A stretch of DNA of 64,000 nt from positions 10,664,001 through 10,728,000 of the forward strand of contig NC_058147.1 in the NCBI RefSeq assembly GCF_011075055.1, written 5' to 3'. Below the pieces are notes generated by a model, which did no database searches, was not told the origin of the DNA, and was given only the letters and a program-made list of their open reading frames with translations. The translations under genes and the position numbers were made by a program. Positions 24,521 to 35,809 of the stretch are shown here, piece by piece (positions within the stretch are counted from its first letter, which is position 1; every line of letters begins with the position of its first letter). The stretch is from Mangifera indica. Its lineage: Eukaryota > Streptophyta > Magnoliopsida > Sapindales > Anacardiaceae.

Positions 24521-25099
24521 AGGTTGCTACATTGGCAAACATTTCAATTCAATTCAATTTTCTGGTTATAATTAATTTTTCATGAATACTTTTTGGTGAA
24601 TCTTTTTCTTGCAAAATGTCTTCCGTTTTATCTACATTTTGGATTGAAAGTGCTGTCATCAAAGGCATACGACTACCATACCTCAAAATAGTTTGAGTGA
24701 TTAAATGAGTTTTAATGTATAAATGTTAATAGGATTAAATCTTTTTTAATAATATATTAAAATTAAAATTTTAATTTATATGATTTAATAATTATAAGAT
24801 TGACTATCAATTTTAGAATTTGATCTATTTGATATGAGTGGTTTTCTCTTCGAAGGATGGTTTGTCTTTGGTGTAGTTCTTCTGTTACTGAAAAAAATAA
24901 AAAATAAAAAAAGCGTTACCACCAGCTCATCATTCCTATTTTATACTTTATGTGCTGTGAGTCTTGATGCCTGTTAGTAGCTCTTTCCTTTGCTTTTTTA
25001 GCAGCGTTTTAGTTTTTCAGTACGTCGCCCTATTTATTTAGCGGCCTTTACTCATTCCTGGTATTTGGCTTTACGATAAAAACAAATTTATGTTTAATC
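24521..25099. other. Intergenic, nothing recognised
   Basis: Spacer between cytochrome c and the copia remnant. No gene is supported. Confidence 0.4.
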
Positions 25100-25243
25100 A
25101 ATAGTGTGCTATCAGAATGACATATAAATCCTACATGTACACTGTTAGTAGATCCAATTTGTCAGAGATTTGGCAGTATTGTTAATCACTGTTAGAGTTT
25201 TGAGCCCATGATATAACAGAATTTGGGTTTTTCTTTTTATTTA

Positions 25244-26024
25244 GGCCGAAGGATTATTTCCTGTCCAAATATGTTGATTTTTTAAAGTTTTCTTTATTAA
25301 TTTTAAAAATTTTACTTTCTTATTCATAATTGGTTAAAATTAATAGAATCTTAACCTCAAAAAAATTAATCTCATTTTTCTTTCTAAAAGTTTAAAAATT
25401 AATATTTTATTCCCTAAGTCAAATTTTAAAAAATCTCATTTCTCCTCCTAGAGTTTAATTTTAAAACCTTGTCACTTTCTTCAGCACCATCGTCGGTCAT
25501 CTCTCTTTTCTAACGATTTTCCTTCCTCCAATAGTCTGCCTCAACTCCACCCCAAACCCTCCAACGTCGAGAGAAGTCATATGTGAAGAGAAATTATCTT
25601 TTCAGACGAAAACGAGACCACTCGTCTTCCTCTGGGAAGATGATTTCTCTTCCTAAATGACTTTTCTCGACTCCGAAGGGCTTAGGATGGAGTTGAGGCA
25701 GACCGTCGGAGAAAAGAAAACCGTTGGGAGGGAGAGACGATCGATGATAACATCGAAGAATGTGATGTCATTTTGAAACTAAACCCCAGGGGGGCAATAT
25801 GATTTTTTTAAACTTAGTTTAGGGGAGAAAAATTAGTTTTTTTAAATTTAGAGAGGAAAATGAAATCATATTTAAGTTTATTTTTAATATTAAATATAAA
25901 ATAATGATTTTGCCCTTAAAATGAATAGATATAAAAAGTTATGAATAGGTAAATAGAATTTTTAAAGTTAACAGGGAGAACTTTGAAAAATCAGTATATT
26001 TGGGTGGGAAATAGTCTTTTGGCC
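25244..26024. mobile_element. MULE-type MITE with perfect 9-bp target duplication
   Basis: The ends are GGCCGAAGGATTATTTCC on the left and, read inwards from the right, GGCCAAAAGACTATTTCCCA. Flanks are TTTTATTTA at 25235-25243 and TTTTATTTA at 26025-26033, a perfect 9-bp duplication as made by Mutator-like transposases. The interior is a foldback: GAGAAGTCAT...ATGACTTTTCTC and ATTATCTTTTC...AAGATGATTTCTC arms near 25570-25665, with outer arms CATCGTCGGTC...GATCGATGATAAC. There is no coding content; movement would need a transposase from elsewhere. Confidence 0.85.
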
Positions 26025-26664
26025 TTTTATTTATCTCGTTTTATGGTATCTGAGCCATGGTTCTATTCTTGCGTTGTGAATAGTACATCCTATGATGGTA
26101 GAACTGCCTCAACTGGATGATACATCTTTCAACCCTTTAATTAATTCTTAATCTTTCTACTTTGAGGTTAACTCTTGCATCTATGTACTGTTATGATTAT
26201 CAATTTCAGATGTTAAAGATATCGATTATATATTATTATAAAATTAAATATTATTTTATTTCTCATAAAAAATTATTTAATTATGATAACTTATGGTAGG
26301 ATTACTTTGTTGGAAAAATAAAAATTGAAATAGGAACCAGTTGGTTACTAAGACATAAGAATTGGAAACTTAACTCAATAGTTTTCACTTTTTGCTTTAG
26401 GTGATGATATATAGGGATCATTTTTGTCAATAACACCCATTGGGTCGTAACGGCTGTTCATTTCTGTCATATATTATCTCTTTGTTCATTATTTATAGAT
26501 TATTCTTAGATCAAAGGACTTGCTGAAGGAGACTGGTAAGCTAGGAAGCAAACCAGCGGGTACATCCCTATAAAATGGAAAAGAAAAGTATTTGTGAAAG
26601 CCAAACTAGCTGACAATGAGACATATCAACTATTGGTAGAAAATCTTATCTACCTTTCTTCCAC

Positions 26665-27464
26665 TACACTTGATACTATTTCTCACTCAAGTTTTAGTTC
26701 AATTTTAAAAACATATTCACAGCAGTTTAAAAACTCAAACACTCACTCATAAGTTAACTACTATTAAAATTTTTTATTAGAAGTAAGGGTAAAATTGTCA
26801 TTTGATCAATAAGATTAAAAAAATATAATATTCATTATATTTTCTCCTTAGGTTTTAAAAACTAATATTATATTTTCTCCTTAGGTTTTAAAAACTAACT
26901 TTACTTTTTCCTAAAATTTTCAAATTTTGAAAAATAATATTTCCCCCCCTAAACCTAGGGTTTTCTTTTTTTCCCTCTCCGGCCACTAATGATGGTGTTT
27001 TTAACCTTCTTATCTCTCTAGCACGATTCTGGAATCAATTCCCACCCAATCAATAAATTGTCATTGACCACTCTAAATCATTGGACAGAGGAAGCATCAT
27101 CCTTACCAATCACTCTGAATCGTTGTCCTTCTTAACAACGCAACAAAGTGTCATCCAAGCAAAGTGCTTTTTTTATTCAAACATTGTCCGTTCGTTGGAT
27201 TAGTTGATTGGAAAGATTTTCAAACCCTATAGGAGAAATGGTAACTTATTAAAACTTAATCCTATTAGTTTTTCAAACTAAAGGGGAAACTGATATATAT
27301 TTTTAGGGTTTAGAGGTAAAATAGTGATTTTATCCTTACCTCTAATTAAAAATTCTAACGGAAGTTAGCCCATAAGTGGGTGTTTATATTTTTGAACTGT
27401 CGCGAATGTTTATTTTTTAGATGAGGCTAAAACTGGGATGGGAAATAGTCCTTTGGCCTTCAAA
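26665..27464. mobile_element. MULE-type MITE inside the copia remnant, diverged
   Basis: The right end read inwards from 27464 is GGCCAAAGGACTATTTCCCA, followed by GTTTTAGCCTCATCTAAAAA. The left part near 26671 (TACTATTTCTCACTCAAG, GTTTTAGTTCAATTTTAAAA) answers it. The left GGCC has been lost and no target duplication can be read. Copia sequence lies directly on both sides (LIYLS-type RT residues before; the RNase H start FVDAHWTGS after). Confidence 0.6.
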
Positions 27465-27465
27465 A

Positions 27466-27935
27466 TGATGAAAAAAGAATATGAAAGTTTTTGTAGATGC
27501 ACATTGGACAGGTTCAATAGAAGATTGAAGATTCACTCCAAGTTACATTACTAAGCTATAGCCTCCGGGGAATCTTATAACTTGGAAGAGTAAAAAACAG
27601 GTTGTTTTAGTCCTAAGTAGTGTAGAGGCTAAATTTCATGTTTTGGCTCAAGGCATTCGTGAACTTATTTGAGAGAGAAGGTTGATGGAAAACCTCAAGA
27701 TTTCAGGATTGTCCACAGTGAACTTACAAAGTGACATCAAATCTGTTATCAATACCATGATAAGACTAAGCATGTAGATCGTCATTTCATCAAGGAAAAA
27801 TTAGAGAGTGGAGTGATAAGTGTGTCTTGTGCTCCAAACAAAGTACAAGAAGCAAACATACTAATGAAGGCACTAACTAAAACAGGATTTGAAGTACTTA
27901 TTGGCAAGTTGAAAATAGTAGACATATATTAACTT
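27466..27935 (+). pseudogene. Ty1/copia RNase H fragment
   Basis: Translation gives FVDAHWTGSIED, then ITWKSKKQVVLVLSSVEAKF, a central LQSDIKSVINT and, after a frameshift, TKHVDRHFIKEKLESGVIS and FEVLIGKLKIVDIY. These match, in order, the copia RNase H landmarks: the D of DADWAGS, the E of SSAEAE, the D of CDNKSA, and the KHIDI--HFIRE block. There are in-frame stops near the start (after SIED and TKL) and in the middle, and one frameshift. The fragment is dead and lacks the rest of pol apart from the short RT piece at 26507-26640 (LLKETGKLGSKPAGT). Confidence 0.8.
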
Positions 27936-27960
27936 ACTGAAAAATATATCTATAAGAAAG

Positions 27961-29533
27961 TCTAACTAACAATAAATTTGGACATTATTGTTTTTTTTAC
28001 AATATAACTTTTTTACCTCTTTTATAAAACGTAAAAAACCCTTCTAAATTTAGGTCGGCAAACCCACAAATAGTGGTGATGCCTTGCCGGCAGCCCAAAG
28101 TATGGCTGCACAAGAAGCTGTGCTGGGTGGACAAAGTGGCTGTGTCAGCCTTGTTGGCAACCCTGGTTTTTTCAAGTACTTTTATCTCTAATTTGAAAAT
28201 TTAATTTTAATTTCACTACTTTATATTTTTTTCTTCTTTTTTTTTTTCGTTATCTTTTTATTTTTCTTTTTCTTTCCACAACTTTTTTACTCCCCTTCTA
28301 TTAATTTATCTTTCTCTCATCAATAACTTTCTAATCTTCTTCTTCGTCACTAATACAAACTCTCTTACAACCACTAAATTACAACTTTTTGATCTTGCCA
28401 TTAAAACCACTAGATACCACCACCACTACCGCCAACGCCCATTATATAAACACTACAATTGCCAAAACCAACCAACACCACTGACCCCACTCTTTCGCCA
28501 CCATGAACCACAAACCACCCACCCACCCTAGCACAACCAATTTTTCAGTTTAGGATTGCTTGGCATCGAACCACTCCAATGCAATTATGGTTGAAGAGAC
28601 CAATCTAATCGTGGTCATTTTCGTTTATCAGCATGTAGGTGGTCTAAATGTCTGTGATTGCAGGCCTTTCTGGCCCTCAGTGGACATTTTTCTTAGTGTA
28701 GTAAAGAAAGTCTTTCTAACAAGTGAAAAGTGGTGAGTGTCTACTAAAGACCATTCCTGGCTCGGCTCTAATAATGTAATGCCAACCTAAGATCATGGAT
28801 ATCCTTCTCTCGTTGTCTCATCATCTACCTATTAATCGGCCACAACTTATTTCAACATTGAAACTCTTTAATATTCTAATCAATTGAAGCACTAGTAACT
28901 TGCAACACAATATCGCTTTCATGAAAGAAGATTTTGGCGTGGTCGGGTTATCCTCTTCTTCACTGTATCAACCCAGCGTGAACTCGTTTATCAAAACCTG
29001 GAGGTCCTGAGGCTGAAGAAATCAGAACTCATTTTGTGCTGTCAAAGATTCACCAAAGTCAATTATGAGAGTACTTGGAAGAGAGCATCGAGGTCACTAA
29101 AATTATACCAAGTAGTATTTGCCTCTTTACTGATTGGGAGAGATGTGATCATCAGATCATACCCCATGGATTTAGTCTCATTAATTGTATTAGTTACACT
29201 AGAATTTCGACCAAATCGTTGTACAATTTTGGCCAGAATTAAACTAAACCAGTTTGTTGGCAATAAAAGCCACCCCAAACTGTTTTAAATTTATTTTTTA
29301 TAATTATTAATCTTACAATTAATAAAATTTTGAAGATAAAATATTATTTAACTTTAATAACCATTACAAAGTAATAACATGTATTTTCATCTTTTCTTTG
29401 TTTTGGTTTAAAATATAACAGAATTTATTTACATAATTAAGATGAGAAATAATTGTTTTCACTTTTTAATTTTCTTACTATTGTAAAACATGTAGACTTT
29501 GTCCCGTTCACGTGTTTCAAATTTGTTTTCATA
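27961..29533. other. Intergenic, nothing firmly recognised
   Basis: Contains a CCA/ACC-rich stretch (28390-28530). The mirrored open frames at 29034-29288 have no recognisable domain and are not supported. Confidence 0.35.
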
Positions 29534-29675
29534 AATAATAAAATTATATATACCCACTTAATGTATGCAATCATATGATTTAATAATTTTAAAATAAAGA
29601 TAAACATCTAATTACGTAATAATACACATAAATATGTACCTATTTATATATTCAAAATAAGTACACATAACATTG
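29534..29675. mobile_element. Palindromic MITE, shortened copy
   Basis: Begins AATAATAAAATTATATATAC and ends TTCAAAATAAGTACACATAA CATTG, with a GCAATCATATGATTTAATAA core arm. It shares both ends with the copy at 21516 but lacks part of the left arm. Confidence 0.55.
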
Positions 29676-30457
29676 TTTTTTCATAAAATAAAGAATGCAT
29701 ACGCAACTTTCTAAGCATACAAAATTGAAAGGGGGAGAACACCTTAAAACTGTTCTTTGCCTTCAATACACAATAAAGTTAACAATTAACATGGATAAGT
29801 TAGATCACTAAATTATAATTATTTTCTATCAAAGTAAACAATATCGAGATATTGAATTAGATATAAAAATAATAATTAAATCACACAATCACATTAAAAC
29901 ACATAAGTTTGTATAAATGAGTTAATAGGAAAAGTTAGTAAATATGATATTATAAGATTTTAAAAAATAAAGAGGGGAACAAAACAAGGGGAAAAAATGT
30001 AAAAAAAAAACAAAAACCCAGTGTTTTCAAGTGTAAAGATAAAAAGCAGTGAGGAAGAAAAGGGAGAAAAGAAGAAAGACAAAAAAAGGAAAAAATAGCA
30101 AACATACCACATGTGCTTTCAAACTATAATATACAATACATGAACTGAAATAAAAAATTTTCATTATTTCAAGAATTCTCATAAAACACAATAAAAATAA
30201 CAATAAACGAACAGCCTCATAATTTCTTAAAAACAAGAGACAAAATCACACCAAAAGGAACACCACTAACCATATTTACTAAAGCTGTGCTCATAGCACG
30301 ATATTTTTATGATCATACACGATGCTCCACCAGTTTCACCGAAATAAAGTAAAAAAGAAAAAACAGACATAAATAAGAAATGATGCTTTCTTACTGAAAG
30401 AAGTAGCGAGAGAGAGCATTGTCATTTCAGTGTGCAAGGGGTTTCCCGTTGTTAAGA
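29676..30457. other. 3' flank of PPME1
   Basis: AT-rich. Its nearer part (toward 30457) should hold the PPME1 3' UTR on the minus strand, but no poly(A) signal could be chosen with confidence. The 69-codon open frame at 30027-30236 is simple-sequence translation. Confidence 0.4.
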
Positions 30458-33400
30458 TTATGACTGCAACGGCCGACGGAGTCCTGGTATCTGCAACACA
30501 GTTGATTCCATGATATATCCTATTTTCAAGTTTAAAGCAATAAGAACGAATTGATTGCTAAATAATTTCTATCTTAATGGATGTAAATAAGCTAAAAGAG
30601 TGATGCTACAAATCTCTGGTAAGATCCCAAAATTTTCATCTCAAGTGAAATGCCACTCTATACGGCACTGATTTGTAGATAATAAATTAACTGATACTTC
30701 TCAGAGTAACATTACATAGGATTATGTGTTACTGGGGATAGAAATTTTGAGATACCACTAGAAATCTATAATATTACTACTATCAAAACAATAAGCACAA
30801 AGCAAGATTGACCAGCATGATATTCCTTATTATCAAGTATAAAATGCTATTCTAATGATAAAATTAGAAACATTTTGATCTATTAATAGAACAAAAGGAC
30901 TAAGGATGGATCGGCACAGATTGAAAACCAGGATATGGATACCAACCTCAACTCCATGAGGGCCAATTCGGTTCCGAGATATAAAATTGAGTATCAGTGT
31001 CACAAATTCCTCAGGAGCATCTTCCTGCAACAGTTTGTCATATGAAACTTGAAATTGTTCAATACTAAGTCTGTAAATATAAAGAACGTCTCAATAATAT
31101 AACTGATGTGGACCTGTATAGCATGCCCAGTATGCCTCACAACCACCATCTGAAATTTTCCTTGCATTTGCCCAATTGTGAGAGGTCTGTTACAGTACAG
31201 TGAGAAAATTTCTCAGGATATCAAGTTGGAGAATTTTCATGATTCAGCAGCCATATGGTTTGCTGGAAACTAATCACTACTAAAGAAAAAACTGAAGTGT
31301 AATCTCATCTTGCCAATTCCATTCCCTTGGAACTGAACAATGGCGAATCAGTCAGCATAGAAAATTCTTCAAGTACAACTGAAATCTTTAGAAACTTACT
31401 GCTTAATTACTAAGCTTCGGATTATGACATTTATTTATATAATATTGCTTAGAATAATGTGAAGCAAGTTTGGTTGTACCTAAAAAATCTTATCCATGTT
31501 ATAACATTTATTCCCCAAGAAATAGTTCCATTAAAAATGGTTTGGGATAATGATATCTATTAACTTGAAAAATTATCCAGTATGACTTAAAATAGACAAC
31601 CTGTCCAGTCTGTCTGTTCCTGCTAGCAGCAAGAGCTTTGGGACTGGACATGACAAAAATTTCTCCGAAAGCCCTTCATACCTGCAAAACAATTCAAAAG
31701 TTCAATAGAAATGAATTTTTGCAAACTGAAGAGAAAGATAAACATCAGGTTACATACTAACATCAAAATGCTTGTTACTAGTATCTACTAAGGCATCTAA
31801 TTGTTTCCCATGTGAAAGAGATTTGAGAAACAAGTTTACAGAAACAAACAAGATCGTAAAGCAATACAAACAGTCTTAACTAGAGTTGGAATATTTTCAT
31901 GTTAAACTTTGATATTATTGACTTGGCCATCAATTATGATGATCAACAGTTACTCTGGCCACCAAAGCAATTTAAGGCTTCGATATTCTAAGAGATAAAT
32001 TGAATTTAAGCAAGCCTCAAAGCCCAAGGTGTGTTAACTACAGGATTCCTTTATTCTGTTACACCCAGTCCAAGCTTAATTGTTGAATCCTTGCACATTC
32101 CTTAGCCAATATACAGGGACTATTAGAGTAAGTTGATAGCTAGCGTAAAACTGATGTTATATCCTAAGAAGGTCCACTTTGATATTTGAGCTGCCAAACT
32201 TTAAATGACAAAAATCTGACTAGAAGGATGGCAAAAAGAAAAAGGTGGGTTTCTTTCCCGTTAAACCAAAAGGAACCTTCAACGATGAACACTTAAAAAT
32301 TAAACGAAATAATCAAAGGTATTATCTTCTTTTCACAAGTAAATGGTGAACCCTTTTTGTATATTTAAACCACATTTCATCTTACCATTAGATCTATCTT
32401 TGCAGGTGAATTTCAAAGATGAGAATGAAGTTCAATATACATATAAATAGATGAAGATTCTAAACACATTTACCATGTTGAAGCCAAGTTATTTGCATTT
32501 CATATACGATATATGTACTATATCCTTGAAAACAAGGCAAAAAATAAATATTTTGGTCATCTCACCAGACAAGTGTATGGTACATGCCTAAAAATCCATA
32601 CAACTTAAAAGGAAAAATTGCCAATACCCAATCTTCCCATCACAAAAGTCATCTTTATCCAAGCACCACAACATTCTATGGCACTACCATTGCCCTCAGC
32701 ATTGTTGTGCTACATTTGCTGAGTGTGATTTCTAGTCTAATGGTTTCATTATGAGATGAAAATGTTAACACTATTCCATTATAATGATATCTATAATTTT
32801 ATTTTTCAGTGGGAAATTCAGTAAATTAATGAAAGTATCTACTTAGCTAAAAAAAAATATATTAGATTTTAAAGCCAAGTTGTCAAAATCATCCTTACAA
32901 CAATTCCTATTATCAAAGTTTGTTTCTTAAATAAGAAAACAAGAAAAAAACTCATATTATCAAATGTTGACAGAGCTTTACCCTTCCTTTTTCCATAATT
33001 ATCTGTCTAAAGAAGAAAACTCATATTATATTATGCCCTACAATTAATGTTAATCTGCATATCAATGTAATACTTTTAAGTGTGACCAAATAACAATCAT
33101 ACCATCCTCTCCAATATTGCTCAGTTTCTTCCAACTGTGCTCGATACACATAGCTGCAGCATAAAGTCAAAACAGTACATGTTAGCACAAGGACTTGGAA
33201 ATTACATGATGATGAATGTCGTTAGGATGACAGATGCACTTACCACTTCTTTGAATCATCATACTTCAACGTGGGAGGGATAGAAACACGAGCAGAGTCA
33301 ATATTTCTCAAAGCACCTCCTTTGACAGTCCATTCAATCTGTAAATTATAAAACTGATTGAGATAGACAAACATCAAGGGTAAGCAGAACACACTACATC

Positions 33401-35774
33401 ACAGTTTTTGGCCCATTTCAAGGTAGATTAGATTGTCTTAACATTCAACTTCCATCCCCAATGCTGTTGGCATCCATAGTTGCCTTCAACCCAATACATG
33501 CCATTTAAATTATTTATATCAATATGATGATTCATCCATAATCTGGTGATCAGTCTTGGGTCCATGGTCAATGTCAGCAGTTTATCAGTCAACAAGTAAC
33601 ATTTTATCAGTGGTAAGATATTATAGCAGCTTAATACTGAAATGGGTATTTGTATGCTTTCAAGTTCTTTTAACTAGGATGTCAATTTACGGAATATATT
33701 CACTCTACCACCTATATTCATTATTATCAGAATGTTCTATAGATAGGCCTATTATCTTCTCATTTCATATAAAAGGGTAACTAAAACAATAAAACTTTCA
33801 TCTATTTGTTAAATTCTTCATAATTATCCACTGTTTGCTTGTTTGATCAAACAACAGACACATGGACATCAAGTCAGCCCACAAAATCCAACTGATTCTC
33901 AAATAGTACTTGCATAATATATAGCTAAACTGCAGAAGTTTTAACCACACTCTAGAAGATCTAATGCAAAGATTGGTGAGGACAGCTCCTATACAAGAAA
34001 AAATTTAATGTATTAATCCAAAGTTCTAACATGCTTAGTTAGCTTTGACACAAAAAAGTAAATAAATAATTCAACAGAAGGAGAAGTAATAACCAGTTAA
34101 CAAGAAAATCAATTTAACTAACCCATCTAGGAGATAGAATAACCCAGTCAAAGACATTTTTAAGATTTAAATAAAATATTATTTATCCAAGGAAGAGTTA
34201 ATCCAATTCCACTCTGTACAATAAAGACAAGGGAAAAGAAAACAATATTCTGCATTTACTAAAACAATATACAAACAATAGAGTAGGTGGTTGATAAAAG
34301 CAGGGCATCTTTGAGATAAAAATAAAGGTCATCGGGGACTGGGTTCAAACCATGGCACATGTGAATCATAAAATACAGAAAAAATGGAGGTCAAACACCA
34401 ACCTCAACATCAATATTCTTTGAACTATAAAATATTTCATCAATATTGTCAATAATGAAAACACTGGAACAATTGGGGTGTGAAGGAAATGTACATACCG
34501 CTTTTTCAATACTTGAAAAGTGCTGCATTCTGCTTGATAGGATTTTCTGCATATGTATCAATGAAGCCATAGCTGTTCCCTAAAATGACAACCAATATGA
34601 CTTGACATACCATGTTTTAGCACATAGACAGAAAATAATGAGAATGTTAGTTTTTAGAAACCAAACCTCTACAACATCCACAACCACCAGCCCAGCCAAG
34701 GTACTCAATATTTTCTTTGCAGCAACATGCACAGCAACTGAGCCTCCCATGCTGTACATTAATGTCAACAGTCATATAAATAGTTGACCTCAGGAGAAGA
34801 GAGACAGAAGATGAATGCAACAACAATGTTCTCTTGAGAAGAAATTAATTAACAGCCTAAGTCATCATCAGTGGTAATTTCTGTTAGCAAACAGAACCTT
34901 GATAAATAGTGCAGTTATACATTTTGAAACATGCTGATAGCACAATTTTCATTTCTAGAAAAAACGATAGGAGCAGCACAGATATCTTCAGCTGATAGAA
35001 GCATTTAGCAACAGCAAGCTAATAGATTTAAAGTTACCACTTTGTCCAAAGGGAAATGCTACTGAAAGGCTAGCCTGTGTTGTGAGCCAATATGATGTAC
35101 ATGCTCCCCCAGGAATTTATTTTATTGACATATTAATATAATCATTCAAATGTTTACGCCAGTTAAGGACTAAAATCATTCAAAAAACAAAAATAATCAG
35201 CAAGAATCTTTAATAACTGAAACATAAAATAAAGGCCCTGCAACTGACAAATACTATTTGATTATTGCCTTTAAAAGTTTTAGCATCTTTTTGACCTCTG
35301 AAAATGTATTACACGGTACATGTGCAACACAACTTAAAAGGGAATAACTTATTTAAGAAGCACAACCTGTGGCCAACAAGCACAATTGCTGGAGGAGATT
35401 CTCCATACATTTCCTTTACAACAGCTAAAACATCATTGCACATAGTCTGCATGCATACAATTTGCTTTAAATCTCAAGGATGCAAAGCTAAAATAAGAAA
35501 CTTCCACAACACAAAAACTGTAACATCCTTAAGTATTTCTTCAAATAAGTATTATCTGTACCTCAACAGAGAGGTCAAGATCATTTTCTGTGGACGATTT
35601 TCCATGTCCTCTCAGGTCCAAAGCAACTACCCGAGCTTTCTCCTTAATTTTACTAGTTGATAAAGCAAATGAAAGCCTGCCAAAATGAATTCAGTTAATC
35701 ACCTCCATAAAGTCAGAATTCAAAATCAAATAATGCTAATTTGATTTTGTCTTCAAGAATTCAAAAGAAGTTTT

Positions 35775-35809
<35 letters not shown>

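Larger units (their letters stand above)
25100..27960 (+). mobile_element. Ty1/copia retrotransposon remnant, interrupted by two MULE-type MITEs
   Basis: Three pieces lie in the right order: LTR-like sequence (about 25100-25243, with TGTTAGAGTTTTGAGCCC), a primer-binding-like TGGTATCTGAGCCATGG at 26044-26060 (initiator tRNA-Met type), and RT C-terminal plus RNase H coding remnants (26507-26640 and 27466-27935). Gag, protease, integrase and most of RT are gone. One MITE (25244-26024) sits just before the primer site, and another (about 26665-27464) splits the RT/RNase H part. No clear 3' LTR was found. Confidence 0.65.

Noticed and set aside
30833..31030. 65-codon minus-strand open frame as its own gene
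   Set aside because: It is PPME1 exon 13 (EDAPEEFVTLILNFISRNRI) read into the next intron.
34580..34787. Separate small genes on either strand at 34580-34787
   Set aside because: The minus-strand frame is PPME1 exon 7 with intron read-through; the plus-strand frame is its shadow.
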